64,000 nt of DNA from NCBI GenBank assembly GCA_051294375.1, contig CM119264.1, forward strand, positions 2,895,575 to 2,959,574, in the 5' to 3' direction. The notes beneath the pieces are model-generated. The model had not been told where the DNA came from. It worked only from the letters and a program-made list of their open reading frames with translations, and did no database searches. Origin of the DNA: Paraspadella gotoi. Taxonomy: Eukaryota > Chaetognatha. Shown in pieces: positions 28,001 to 40,600 of the stretch (position 1 is the stretch's first letter; each line of letters begins with the position of its first letter). The position numbers and the translations under genes were made by a program.

Positions 28001-28133
28001 GAGAAACGGGTTGAAGACCAAAAACGACGAGGTTAATCAACTTTTCCAAAACGAGGAGAAGGAAAAGGGTGAAGCGGCGGCGGCGGCGGGGGCGGCGGCG
28101 GCGGCGGCGGCGGGCGGATTGACGATGGCCTAG
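25041..28133 (+). CDS. CCDC66: CCDC66-like ciliary/centrosomal coiled-coil protein, single exon
   Basis: One uninterrupted frame of 1,030 codons from ATG at 25041 (CGCCATGG context) to TAG at 28131. CCDC66 is a microtubule-associated protein of centriolar satellites, centrosomes and ciliary axonemes; human CCDC66 is about 950 aa. Order of similarity: N-terminus GLLRIGFDSKGLPALYL (~5-22), AEKKRLQWEEE (~165), RSSFTLGDPNPW with KRREWLRDLEEQRK (~255-295), a long Glu/Arg coiled coil (~350-450) starting EALRRQVEERR, FWLTAQEKMTRDVEARR (~707), VVPFVRTAAILDPG (~865) matching the family's PYVRT...LDP motif, and LLRVLKRMRNGLKTK (~980) matching its C-terminal helix. Between these it is low-complexity. 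An upstream TAG and the N-terminal match fix the start. The absence of introns is odd beside the intron-rich CAND1. Confidence 0.8.
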   Translation: MAATSGLLRIGFDSKGLPALYLQNSKSKQNLQTSQNNQNKRNNHTKPNFGVKNNVARSGPATKSRAALVATPSNGTKTPAPRRTPALKPGTGKSTGNGAGGYAPTSMEPQIRPNAYTNAGSDPIEKAAPSRTGNYTADVISKPETSVAPATPPRPPPPALTLAEKKRLQWEEERRQAAVLLQQEKQKANNVFNDSAPAAMRASFALADAVVDDAGWKGRGGVGVERREKTMERVLEQEETTTPTTTTTTKLSPPPPAMRSSFTLGDPNPWAEKYEDVKEAKRREWLRDLEEQRKGKEEERKREKREEKSGGNEEGFTSDHLVSSPRATFGRGQGLREITGRGGAVDADKDAANADYKEALRRQVEERRQERLRDEELKKEEERKEEERVERERERLRRQFEEERDRGRAEAAKRAAALAALEAARDAAARDALERKRRLDAEKQKTRERRRSEEEESVYRQSGTEFVYKQESNALSSTNQRRDQRRDRDVYDPARPAFSERRFPVAELSAPENRFEVKKTRIRGDDDDNNDDDIFRVLERESSDVIEWRIRSPQRDVAGVAARDARGAENEKRRDNVGGAERREAKRTTTTTTMKTTVAKMKDKRNAVADSLAVPPASSPKGELGSNRGAASIRRRPNHRHLSPRPPSPPNQPGVFFSRRQTEKGENEKSKRNFKRRVFREEEEKEEEEEEEGRREGGGKTRERRREKFWLTAQEKMTRDVEARRREAAAAAAASGKRANQPNVPAVAAAATKPAREKQNGIRRRPVSPSYGDAARPASFHERRRRRSPPRDAGSAPILAPVDATIPATFRSFFDADPDEDHAHVRDTPIVGVEALPLQTTLDATFRDALFRLSPSPSNVAPTVVPFVRTAAILDPGHAQLPLAPSREASSVVRARDAYRHGLDPGYHGDAVGDVTGGENVVVDVVGEASTNGKAERRRRRHDAGLLKFMRSGEREKGMEAKDWEEDDNNNDDDDAKKRLLRVLKRMRNGLKTKNDEVNQLFQNEEKEKGEAAAAAGAAAAAAAGGLTMA

Positions 28134-28969
28134 TTTCCTGTCCGCTCGCTCGATGCGCACGCCCGCGTTTTTCAGCCTGCGGAGCGGAGCGCGCGGCCCG
28201 CGTCGCGGTCTCCGTCGCCTCCGCCCGCGCGCGCATGATATTACGCACGTACGTGTACGAGTTTTTTTTTCGCGCACGCACGAATAGCATCGCCCGCGCT
28301 CACGACGTCGATTGACCTTTTCGCGCGACCCTTGAAATCAGCGCAGTCCCTCTCTCGATCCCCGAGAGACGAAATATCCTTGATTGCGTGCCAAACGCGC
28401 GTTCGATCCCTCTCCATTGCTGCGCGCATGCGCGGGCCGTGAAAGATCGTGAAATTTAGTAGCGCTACGGTTTAATCACGCATGGTGGGAATGTTTGCAG
28501 TTTAGGCTTTTATTTTTTTACTTGGGGGGAATTTTCAGATTATGATCTACTTGATCAAGCGTAATTATTTGATTTCGAAATTCTAATTTGGAATTCAAAT
28601 ATGCTATTCTGGCGGGAATACTCATCAATTGCTGAGAGGGATAAATCTTGTCATCTGAAGCGTACGTCCATTGATAATCCCAGGTTATCCCCGTTTCATA
28701 GATCCTTTGCCAGTTTCTAATACGAGATACCCACGCCTGGGGTATCGCAGGCAATCCACGCCATAGTTATAAAATACTTTTGAATTAATTATGAATTAAT
28801 TTCGTAATTAACTTTTCAAATTGAAATATTTCTATTGATTTTCGAGCTAATTTCTCATTCACCCCGCGTACAAAATATCCCAGATAACTTCTAGTACTAC
28901 TAGCGATATCATGCGGAAAAATTCCTAACAAAACAAAACAAAAGAAAACATATCGCAACGGAAACAAAA
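28134..28969. other. Spacer between CCDC66-like and IgGFc-domain genes
   Basis: GC-rich CpG patch to about 28.45 kb, then AT-rich. It contains an open minus-strand frame (28745-28518) of about 75 codons with protein-like composition (NWQRIYETGITWDYQW), and another with a hydrophobic leader at 28967-28785. Neither has a start codon in frame or a family I recognise, so they are unproven. The promoter of the gene starting at 28970 should be here. Confidence 0.45.
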
Positions 28970-29117
28970 ATGACTCGAACCAGCGATCGAAAGATCGAAA
29001 AAAAGAAGCGAAACGAATTCCTTTTTTTGTTTACGTTTTTCGTCTTTGTTTATCCTCGACTCGCGGCGCCATCAACGCTCGACGATGAATGCCACGCCCA
29101 CCGAAATAAATTTTCAG
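28970..29117 (+). CDS. Signal-peptide exon of the IgGFc-domain gene
   Basis: ATG at 28970 opens 49 codons: basic n-region (KIEKKKRNE), hydrophobic core FLFLFTFFVFVYP, likely cleavage near RLAA|PST, then DDECHAHRNKFS. It ends TTTTCAG|GTCGGG in phase 1, which matches the entry phase of the exon at 30321 (NDCDLSTKR). A weaker alternative is that this ATG belongs to an unrelated transcript. Confidence 0.6.
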
Positions 29118-29941
29118 GTCGGGGCTTGTGGAAGGGGGAGGGAGGAAGAAGGGAGTGGGTCTTACTGGTGCAATATAGTATCGAAAGAAAAGACTACTGG
29201 AGCAGAGAAATTTGATAATTATTATCAAATGAAAATGAGTTCATAAATCTCATTTGCATATTGTCGTGTTTTGATCAAGTAATGATAAATTCTTTTTTTT
29301 TAACCTAAAAATTGTTTAAAATTATTTCTTTTCTTTGGAATATGATTATGTCAGAGGGAAAGTGGTTGGAAATTCAATTGTGCGGGTTTTTGAAGTTGTG
29401 ACTGGCACGAACCGCTTTTCTAATAGAACACAAATTGCCGTCGGGTTTCTTCACTCGTATTTTGTCGGAGACTCGCGAAATCGAAAGAAATACAGATAGT
29501 TGATGCGGAATTTGGAAACTCGTTCGATATCGTTGCCAATGATTAGGGTAGGCTGGACTAAGAACTGAGAGAGTGGGCAGAGGAAACAGTTTAAACTGAA
29601 TTGAAAAAGAGATTGGAGCTTGAGAGAGAGAAAAGAGAGTGAAGCTTGAGAAAATGAAAAGAGAGTGTAGCTTGAGAAAGTGAAAAGAGAGTGTAGCTTG
29701 AGAAAGAGAAAAGAGAGTGTAGCTTGAGAAATAGAGTGAAGCTTGAGAAAGTGATGCGAGTAGTAGCTCCGGAGAGAAATTGAAAAGAGGAAAAGGAAAA
29801 ATCGAAAATCAATGAAAGTCAGAGTCTTGAGTCTGGAATCGTGGGCAAGGATGGATGGATTGATAGATGGATGGATGCAAGGGAACTATGGGTCTACAAA
29901 AAATGTTGTCTCCTTAGTCTCTCTCTCTCTATCTCTCTCTC

Positions 29942-29996
<55 letters not shown>

Positions 29997-30097
29997 CACA
30001 TTGACAAATTTTCTGTATCGCGTTTACAACGGTTGCGGACTCAATTCCGATTTTATCGATTTGATAAAAAAAAAAAGAATGGAAAGGAGAAAGCGAG

Positions 30098-30156
<59 letters not shown>

Positions 30157-31678
30157 AGGAGAGACAGACAGACAGACAGACAGGACAGACAGGACAGACA
30201 GACAGACAGACAGAAAGAAAGAAGAGAAGAAACAGAAAAGAGAGAGGAAACAGGAAAACTCAACTGATCCGAGTTTCTAAATGCCACAACTTGACGAACA
30301 ATTCCCTCCTTTTCCTTCAGGCGCACCTTTGACGAACGACTGCGACCTCAGCACGAAACGCCTCCACCTCGGCATCCTCGTCCACGGCGCCGATCTCGAT
30401 TTGCGGCGCCGCCTCGGTTTCGCCGCCGGCTTCGTGGACTCTGTAGACGTCGGCATTGGCTCGGCTGCGACCGCGACGGCGGCGTCAGGGGCGCCTCTCC
30501 ACTCTCTGCTGGGGGCGTGGGTGGTCGGGGCGGAGGCGGTGGAGGGAGTGGTGGAGATGGAGGAGTCGAGGAATTTGACGAAGGCTGAGATGAAGGAAAG
30601 GATCGTCAACGGGAGCCTGAGTGGTGGAGGTGAGGGACTTGAAAATTGGAGAGGGGGATGGGATCAAGTAGGGTAAGTCGTCAGGTGGAAAGGGTAAGGT
30701 AAGGGTAAGGCCGACGATCCAAGGGGTAGGACATGGACCAAGGTGGTCGAAATAACGAAGGGGCAGCGGTCGGTGTGAGAGGAAATTTAAAGTGTGAGAG
30801 GATTGGAAATAGGACTAGAACCTTGCGTGTGAATCGTTGAAAAGAAATCGGGATGAAGCGTGAATGATCAGTGATCACCTATTGTGAATCGACTGGAGAC
30901 AATAACTCTTTCTTTTGGGAAATTTGGGTGATGAAAGAAGATGACCCCAATGGTTCGTGACTCACAAGGGATTTGGTTTCACGTGAGGATAAAAAATGTG
31001 AGTGAAAAAAGTGGGGATTTGAATGCATGAAGTGAGACGCAGAAAGCAGGACAGGTCTAGAAATGATAAAGTGAGAAATGATTGAGAAAAAGTGGTGATG
31101 ACGAAGAGAGACTATCAAAACAAGAACTGATAAAAGAAAACAAATGAACTATGAAGAAAAAATTTGTAGTATATGTAAATTTATAATTGAATATTTTAAA
31201 AGATAAAATGGTGTCGCTGATTGATACTTTTGATAAAATAATGTGACAAAAGTGAAAACGATATGGAAAGAACAACAAATGATAAAGCAGTGGTGATACG
31301 ATGGAAGTGAGAAAACGAACAAGGAACAAGGTATATAAGGGTCAAGTGACTCGATGGTGAGGGTGAAGTGACTCGATTGTTGGGGGTTAAGTGAGTCGAT
31401 GGTGAGAATGAAGTAAGTCGATTGTGAATGTGAAGTGAGTCGATATTGAGGGTGAAGTGAGTCGATTGTGAGGGTGAACTGAGTCAATGGTGAGGGTGAA
31501 GTGAGTCAATGGTGAGGGTGAAGTGAGTCGATTTTGAGGGTGAAGTGAGTCGATTTTGAGGGTGAAGTGAGTCAAAGGGTGAGGCACTTAACCGCCTCGT
31601 CTCCGCTCAACCGTAAACCGACGCGTGAAGAGAAGAAGATTCACCTTCGACTAAAAGCTTCGCCTAACTTGGTTTTAG

Positions 31679-31765
<87 letters not shown>

Positions 31766-33311
31766 GATTTGACGAATTGTCGCTGTTTTATTGAATTGCG
31801 CGGAAGGCAATGAATGTGGAGGTGATTAAGTTGAGTGGGGAAAATGGTAAGTGAAAGAGGGTAAGTTCGATGATGAGGTGAGGAATGAGTCTGGTTCAGA
31901 GAGGAAGAAACCAAATGAAATCATTTCCCTGAACGACGAGGGGAAAAATGATAATGATTTTGGCAAAAGTAATGATCAACGAAAATGACTGAGATACGTG
32001 GCAAGGGCGATTGGTGATACATTTATGAGAACTTTTCAATCCTTACCCTATGGGGGTCCATAAGACATGTTTGGCCCAAGTTAAAAAGTCTCTCTCACTG
32101 ACCCCAATTGAACAAGACTAGACCAACGTCGTTAGACTGGTTTGGCCCATTCACGTGAAACTGTGAAGGTAATGAATGTGAGAGACAAATTGCGAATGAA
32201 CAATCGAGTTTCTGTTCACAAAAACAGTCGGTTAAAGTTGTCGTTGTTGTTATCTTTCCAATCAGAACAGACAGGTTCAAGAAACATTTTATTTATTGCT
32301 ATGCTACTACTACAAATTACTGTAGAATCATTTATAGGCAATGCGTCAATACTTTTACATCTTAAAACGGAAGTTTTATAAGCTGAGATAAAATTCCCTG
32401 TAGAGGTAGCGTGGCCGAGTGGTCTAAGGCGCTGGTTTAAGGCACCAGTCTCCGCGGAGGCGTGGGTTCGAATCCCACCGCTGCCATTTTATGGAACACT
32501 ATAGAATCTTTGAATTTTGCATTGTTTTTAGCTTTAATAACCTTACGCATTCTTTCGTGAAATTAAATTTATCAAAATTCTCTTGTCTTTTAAATTCGCC
32601 TGATTAATTAATAATAATTTCTCTTCGTTTAAGAAAGTCCGATGAGATTTATCCATCGATATAAAACAATTTTTTATCGTCGTCGTCGTCGTCGTAGTTG
32701 CTTGCGTGAATTATTTCCGACCAACGACGTGAACGTTTTTGACGATCTTTCACCGACGATTCTGTGACACTTTCAATTTCTCGCGACTCCTTTCCTCTTT
32801 AAAATAACTCTCTCTCTCTCTCTCTCTCTTTCACCCACCCACCAATCATATTTTCGGTTATTTCTGTTCGACAGGTTTACTCTGTGGGGAGCGACTGTAA
32901 ACGTCAGGATCCATAGGGTAAGACGACGACGACGACGACGATTTGGGTACTAATAGACTTGCTCTGTTTTGCAGTTTGGTAGGAATTAGATATATAGTCC
33001 TGATTGCATTTCAAAAATAGACGGTTAAACTCGTGGGAGAGATATAACAGATCACCCTGCCAACTTTGTACTTTTAATTTTATTTACTTACGTATTTCCT
33101 TATTTTCTTACTTTCTAATTTATTTACTTACTTACTTTGTTACTTATCTACTTATTTACTCTTTACTTTTACTTTTATTTAATTGTCCAAATCTCTCACA
33201 CTTTTTGAAAATCTTTCCTCTTCCCCACAAAATGTTGCAACTCAGACCGAGTGACTGACAGACCATTGCTGACTTCGATTAGCGCAAAACTCCTCAACTC
33301 CCGAGGCGACG

Positions 33312-33368
<57 letters not shown>

Positions 33369-36300
33369 CGATGGCGATTCGAAGATCTTAGTCTCTCGTC
33401 TAATTGTTTGCCACTGATGGACTCGTTGTCTCCGGATCTTAATTTTGCAAATGGATTTTTTCGGTTCCGATTAAATCAAATTCTTATTCTCAAGAAATTT
33501 TTTTTTATTTGACAAAGTTGTATAGAAAGGCGGAAAAATAAAAATTTTAGTGATAAAAGCTTTTCAAGAAACTGAGCGGGAGTCAGATTCAGGTAAACTC
33601 TTTAATGGCGCGAATGTGAAAAAAAAGAGGTCAAATTTGACAGGTTTTTATATGATCATTGTTTAACCTTTGATTCGATTTTAATGAAATTTAAGATTTA
33701 CAATATCTACTTATATTAAGTAAAATTATGGAAGACCAAGCCGAAAGGCCCATGACTTCAAGCGAGTTAGACGCCCCGTCGCGCTTTCCCGTGTGAATCA
33801 GCAGGGCACTAACCCGAGTTCTTTGGGCTGGGAGGAGCTCGTGCTACCTCCGGCGCCTTAGGACGATTAGCGGGTCACGAAATACTACCGCTACAAATAT
33901 AAAAAATGGTATTCTCTTCAATGTTATATCTACAAGGATCCTTAAACTTAATAAGAAATTATGACTAATTAACTATTAAGACGTAAATATAGTAAAAAAA
34001 GTTAAGAATGAATTTCTAACCTCCACCCAACTTCCCCTCCCTCCCACTTCCGCCTTTTTCCCCCACACATCCTACCTCAACATTCCCCACCCTTACTTCC
34101 ACCCCACCCCTCAGCCGGCTTCCTCACCCCCGCCCTTCTTCAACTCGCCTCTCGATTCCCTTCCGATCGTCATCCCGTCCTTCGTCGCCACCTCGTCGTC
34201 TGTCAGCGGCATCGGCGCGCTCTTGGAGTGTAAGGTTTTTGGGAATCGGTCAGGAGACTTTGTCCTCTTTGAGGTAAGGTTTTTGGGAATACGGGTAAGG
34301 CGATGTTGTCCTCTTGGAGGTAAGGTTTTTTGGGAATCGGGTGAGGCAACTTTAATCGCAAAGTAATTTATTTTTTAGGGAATCTTGTTTTCTTCTGTTT
34401 TGTTTTTGGTGAATTGGTCTTTTGTTCATTATTTTGTTGTGAATTGGTTTTTTGTTTGTTAGTTTTTTGTCTTTTTTTAGTATTTTGTTTCTTTGTTGTG
34501 AATTTGTCTTTTGTTCTTTTGTGAATTGGTATTTTGTTCCTTTGTTTGTTGTGAGTTGGTCTTTTGTTTTTTTGTTTGTTGTGAATTGGTCTTTTGTTTT
34601 TTTGTTTGTTGTGAGTTGGTCTTTTGTTTTTTTGTTTGTTGTGAATTTGTCTTTTGTTCTTTTGTGAATTGGTATTTTGTTCCTTTGTTTGTTGTGAATT
34701 GGTCTTTTGTTTTTTTTGTTTGTTGTGAATTGGTCTTTTGTTTTTTTGTTTGTTGTGAATTGGTCTTTTGTTAGTTTGTTCTTATTTTATGGACTCATTA
34801 AGAGGTAGAAGTGATCCGAATGCTGCCTTTCCAAAGTCCCCCTTTTCCTTTTCCTTTTCCTTTTCCTTTTCCTTTTCCTTTTCCTTTTCCTTTTCCAAAG
34901 TCCCCCTTTTCCTTATCCTTTAGTAAACATTAGTAAAATTAATGCCATTTAGTAATTAATTAATTAATTAATTAATTAATTAATTAATTAATTAATGCCA
35001 TTTAGTATTCCCATTTTTTCGCCACCCAAAAACTGGAGCTCAACGATTTTTCGATGACATCCATTGTCCAGGATTATTACGAGTCAATTTGATCACACGA
35101 TAATTCGATTCGATTGTCACGAACCCATTTTGCCATCAATCGAGACCATTTTGGTAAGGGTGGGAGGGTCGGTCGGTCGATCGTTTGGTCGGTCGGTCTG
35201 TCGGTTTGGTTAAGTTCCTTTGGTTGTTCGGTTCTCTAGGATTGATTCGTTAGTTGGTTTGCTTGTTTTTTTAGTTGGTTAAAATTTCATTTGTTGGTTT
35301 GATTAGTTGGTTTTTTTGGTTGGTTTCATTTTGATAATCGTTTGGTAGGTCGAGTTGAGTTAGTTTGGTTGACTGGTTGGTTGATTTGTTTGGTTGATTA
35401 TATTTTTGTTGGTTTAATTGTTGTTCTGGATGGTTTTGTTTCTTTAGTTGGTTAGTAGATTGTTTGGTTGGATTGTTTGAATGGTTTTTGGTTGTTGTGT
35501 TCATTGATTGGTTGTATGGGTTAGTTTTATTGAATTTGTTGTTTGATTGGTCAGGGGTCGGTTTTTCCCCGCCGGTTCGATCCACATTGATCGAGGGGGC
35601 CGATTCCTTCCGCCCCTCCCTCTAATCATTTGATTAAAAGAAGGGGGGAATTCGACCCCTTCAATCCAGCCCCCCTCCTCCCCCTCCCTCTCCCCCTTTT
35701 CTTTCTCCCCCCTTCCCCCTTTCTTTCTTTCGCGGGGTCGAGTTTTGGGACAATTTGGGTCCTCGAGTCTTAATGTCGTCATTGGCGACCCTTTTATGGC
35801 TTCTGTCCGAGAAAACGATGACGGCGGAGAAAGGGGGGGGAGAGGTAGGGGGGGGAGCTATTGGAAAGAGGGGAGAGCAGGGGGAGGGCAGGGCGTTCCG
35901 GATATTGGCGCTCCAAATCGCGGAATCGGGGATGGAACGGCATTTTCCGGACGCCGATGGAACCCGATGGAATGAAAGTCGACGTTTTGGAGAGGAAAAG
36001 TTTTCTCAATCTTCCTTTTGTTATGCGGAGGCGATTCTGACATGGATGACATGGAACGGGAATGACATGGAGGAGACTGACTATGTAAAATCTATATAAA
36101 ATCGATTAAATTGTAAACAATAGTAATTTATGCGTTTTCAATTTTATCCATTGAAATCTTAACAATGAAAACCTTTGGCATTTATATCTTGTATAACGAT
36201 GAAAATACCGTGGGTGTGGCCAACTGCAAGTGTGGTATGGTGTGGGCAACTGCAAGTGTGGTATGGGGTGGGCAACTGCAAGAGTGGTATGGTGTGGTCA

Positions 36301-37589
36301 ACTGCCAGAGTGGTATGGACTGGGGCAACTGCAAAGTGTGGTAGGGAGTGGGCAACTGCAAATGTGGTATGGTGAGGGCAACTGCAAGTGTTATATGGTG
36401 TGGGCAACTCAAATGTGGTATGGTGTGGGCAACTGCAAGTGTGATATGGTGTGGGCAACTGCAAGTGTGGTATGGTGTGGGCAACTGCAAGTGCGCTATG
36501 GTGTGGGCAACTGCAAATGGAGGGGGAGAAGAGGGGATGGGGTTGAGAGAGGAATAGAAATTGAAAATACAAATCGAAATACAAACGGATTTCCACAAAC
36601 GACTTTCTTTCAAATTGAGAAAAAAAGATTTGCGGCAATAAAATTCTGCAAAAAAGAAACATTTCTTGGCCGAAAACGACGATATTAACAACGATCACGA
36701 CGACGATGACGCCGACGACGAAAACCAAACGAAGTTACTATTACGTTTCGCTGCAAATTTTACTTATTCTCTTTTCTTATTTTCTCTTAAATTGTCTTTT
36801 TAGTCGGGTCTGCTTATCAGTAGATTCCGACTCTATAATTCACTTTGTCGGTCCGTCGGTCCCACCCCAAAATCTTGTCATTATTATCATATCAGAACCT
36901 CGAATTATGATAAATTGTGCAAAAAAATGATGTCCGTCCGTCTGTCCGTCCTCCAAAAAACTCCAAAGAAGCTCCAATTACTCGTGATTGGATGGATGGA
37001 TTTGAATGAAATTTTGTGTGTGGGTAGGAAATTGTTTGATTGAGCTTGATATAAAGATTCGATGGAATCGTACGAGTGAATATAAGTTTAAATGGAAAAA
37101 AAGTCACATTTAATTTAAGTCTTTTTACTTATATATACTCCTAATTATTATATTTATTAAAAATTGTACAGATAAATTGAAATGAAATTTTGTGTGTGGG
37201 TCGGTATCAAGCTGGATATAAATTTTTGATGTAATCGTAGGAGTGGAAAAGTGTTTAAATTAGAAAACCAAAAGACACATTAAGTTGAATATTTAAAAGT
37301 TTCTCTCTCTCTATTTCTCTCTGATTGATTGATAGATTGATTGTTAATTTTGATTTAAATTGATTAATTTAGAAATCTGTTATGATATATTATGTTATGA
37401 TCTAGTTCTGATTAGTTATGATTCTCTCTCTCTCTATTTATTTATGAATTTTCTTATCACATTCATCGGACATCCCATCTGATTAGTTGCTTACCGCTAA
37501 ATTATCGTAGGCAGATCCGAAATTGTTTGCTCAAACTTGTTTTATTTTCTTCCTTGTTCCCCCCTCTTATCTGCCTCTACCTCCTTCCT

Positions 37590-37671
<82 letters not shown>

Positions 37672-40600
37672 TATTTTCACGACCCTTTCCCTGATTCATC
37701 TTTGCCCTTTACAATTTTTTCACAATTCCAGTCGTTTTCGTCGTCGTCATCGTCTTAGTCGTCGTCGTCTTCATCGTCGTCTTCTTCGTCGTCGTCGTCG
37801 ACAAATTCACATTTTTGAGTTAAATATAACTTTTATAAAGTCATGTTTCCTTTTCCGATTGCGATGTTAACTTTAAAGGTCAAAAGATCGAATATTTTTT
37901 TATTTCTCAGAAATGACAACGAAAGACTCGATGCCATTGCCGATGCCATTAGGAATACTGCTCAGTTTTCATTCTGTTTAGTGCTTCAATGTTTTAAAAT
38001 TTTTTCGATGAAATTGGAACATCGAATATTGTCACCTTATTACTAGCTCCGAGTATATATATATATTTGGCCTAATACTAGAAATAGAGCATGGAATATT
38101 TTCATTACGGTTATTTTAATCAAGGTAAAACAAAATCAAAGAAAACGGGAGAAGAAACCTTTAAACGATACGGCCACACGTAAAACTAAATCTTACTAAG
38201 CGATCGAAAGCCGAAGTACAATTGTTTACAATTTGAGTAAAGACTGAAAGGTGGCCATTTTTAAAACACTGGGCCGACTTTTCACTGAGTGCACTTTGAT
38301 ATTCTGAAAATATAAAAAAATTATTATTATTTATTAAATAAAAAAATCTGTCAGCGCAGCTTCTCTGTTAGCGCAGCATCTCTGTCAACGCAGCATCTTT
38401 GTCACCACAGCAATGCGTAGCATCTCTGTCGGCGAAGCATCTCTGTCAGCACAGCATCTCTGTCAGCTCAGCAACTCTGTCAACGCCTGACATCTATTTC
38501 CTTCGCTCATCCAAATCGGTGGCGGCTTCTCTACTATTTTTTTTTCACGTCTTTTTTTTCAAAAGTGTGACGCAAAAAAAAAGAAAGAAAGAAAGGAAAG
38601 AAACCTTACGACGCCTCAATGCGCAGGCGCGGGAAAATTTTCCTTTTTTTTTCTATCTCGTCGCCTTTTACGTTCTTACCCGATTCATCTCACGTGACTT
38701 ACCTTCGACGAAAAGAGTAAGGTAAGGTTTTTCTTTTCCGGACGCTCAGTGCTGCCTCGTTCTCCTTTTTCTCGACGGGTGCATCCTGTTTTTTTTCCAC
38801 CGACGAAGTTGTTTTTCCGCCAGATTATATGAGTTTCCTCCTCATTTGCGGTCACCGCTGGGATACTCGTAGAGGGGGGGCGGTAGGGGAGTGTTATGGG
38901 AAAGCTTATGGGGGGAGGGTAGGGGGGCGGCGTTGTGGGACAGGGTTGCGACGTTGGTGATTTACAAAACTGCGCTTTGGGTTTCGCTTGCCTTACTTTG
39001 AGGTAAGTAACTTTATTTTATAGATTTTGTATTATGACTTTCTTTCCGTTGCGTTTTAGTTAAAGAGGAAACAAAGTTGATTTGTTTACAAACAACGGGT
39101 TTTTTTATTCCAATTTATTTCAAAGATTAAAATTTTTTTTTCTCTCGAAATGCTCGCGATACAGGTACAGGTACAGGTACAGGTACAGGCACAGCAAGGG
39201 GAATAAGGGTACATAAAAAGGGGAGAGTGGAGAAGGAAGGTTCGTGGACCCCGAGACCGAGAGACGTGAAGCGTTGTGTCGATCTCCAAGACCCGATCCG
39301 TGATTCGGGGATGAGGAGGAGGGGATGACGAGGGGAGGAGGAGGAGACGTTGAGAGGGGGAGGAGAAGACCCGGGGGAGAGAAAGGCCCTGACGTTAGGG
39401 TGGCGTCTAATCTTGATTCCGCCCTCCTTTCTCCCTTTTCTCCCTCCCCGTCCCTCCCCCTCCTCCTCTCTCTCTTCTTTTCCTTCCCCTTCTCCCCCTC
39501 CCCCTCCTCTTCTCCTCCCTCCTCTCCCCCCCCCTCCTCTCTCCTCCCTCCCCCTCCACCCTCTCTCTCCCCTTTCCTCCCTCCCCGTCCCCTCCCCTCC
39601 TCTCTCTCTTTTCCTTCCCCTTCTCCCCTCCCTCTCCTCTCTCTCTCTCCTCTCTCCTCCCTCCCCCTCCTCTTTCCTCCCTTCCCCCTCCTCTCTCCTC
39701 CCCTTCCTTTTCTCTCTCTCTTTCCCTCCCTCTCTCCCCCCTCCTTATAGGACGATCCCGAATCGATCTCTTCAGCAGTCGAGTCTCTCAACGCAGTCGG
39801 CGTCGTCGTCGTCTTCGTCGTCGACGACAGCGGCGACGCCGCCGACGCCGCGGAGCTGGAGTCGGTGCTGGGCGGCGTCGAAGCGTCGGTGGTGACGACG
39901 ACGAAAGTAGAGTTGACATCGACGGCGATGGACGACGTGGAATCGAGAATCTGCGCGGGTGAGTTTCGAGGGTGAGATTTGGTGGGTGAGGCCAGATTTT
40001 TAATTGATTTGGTGATTCTCGGTGAACCTTTGCTCGTTGCGTCCACTGCCTGAATTTTTTTTCAGAGCTTTGTTATAATTCTTTTCCACTGTTCAACTGA
40101 CTTTTACATTTTCTATTCTCAATTTCAGTGACCTACTGTCCTGTTTCTTTCAGTATATTTTTTTTGGCATCAGGAGCTGAGTCTTCATTTCTTGCTGTGA
40201 TCAACTGTCGTATTAAAACTGTGATTTGTTTTGAATTTGATTTGAATTTGTTTTGAATTTGTTTTGGTTTATCTATCTCAAATTTGGGCCGTGAAATTTT
40301 AGCATTGGGAACTTTGATGGTGTGAGAATCGGTCTCCTGAGATTAAAATGGAGGTAACATTGCCAAAAATAAAGAAATTGTGAAAAATAATAGGCAAAGA
40401 CCGCTAAACACAACGCCGTCGGTTTTAATTTAACTTCAAGTTCGTATGAAATGTAAACAAATATAATTAATATATGTAAATTGTATAGAGAATTAGAAAA
40501 AAGTAAGTTTCTTTAATCACCTGTAACGTTTTAATTATATGATACAAACGAACTAAAATTTTAAATTTTTCGGTACCGACATATATTTTAAACATATTAC

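Noticed and set aside
28518-28967. Minus-strand gene with hydrophobic leader and WDYQW segment
   Set aside because: Composition is protein-like and a short intron could join the parts, but no in-frame start codon, weak splice sites and no recognised family. Kept only as a note in the spacer entry.
30277-30609. 110-codon minus-strand frame
   Set aside because: Antisense of IgGFc exon 2; Arg-rich with no family features.
34452-34774. Cys/Phe/Val-rich repeated open frames
   Set aside because: They arise from the TTGTGAATTGG minisatellite in an intron.
36159-36728. Long open frames over the GGGCAACTGCAA minisatellite on both strands
   Set aside because: Tandem-repeat artefact: several frames are open at once and encode the same short unit.
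39120-40046. 308-codon minus-strand open frame
   Set aside because: It is the antisense of the real plus-strand exon 39751-39958 plus the CT-rich tract, which gives a Glu/Arg/Gly low-complexity pseudo-protein.
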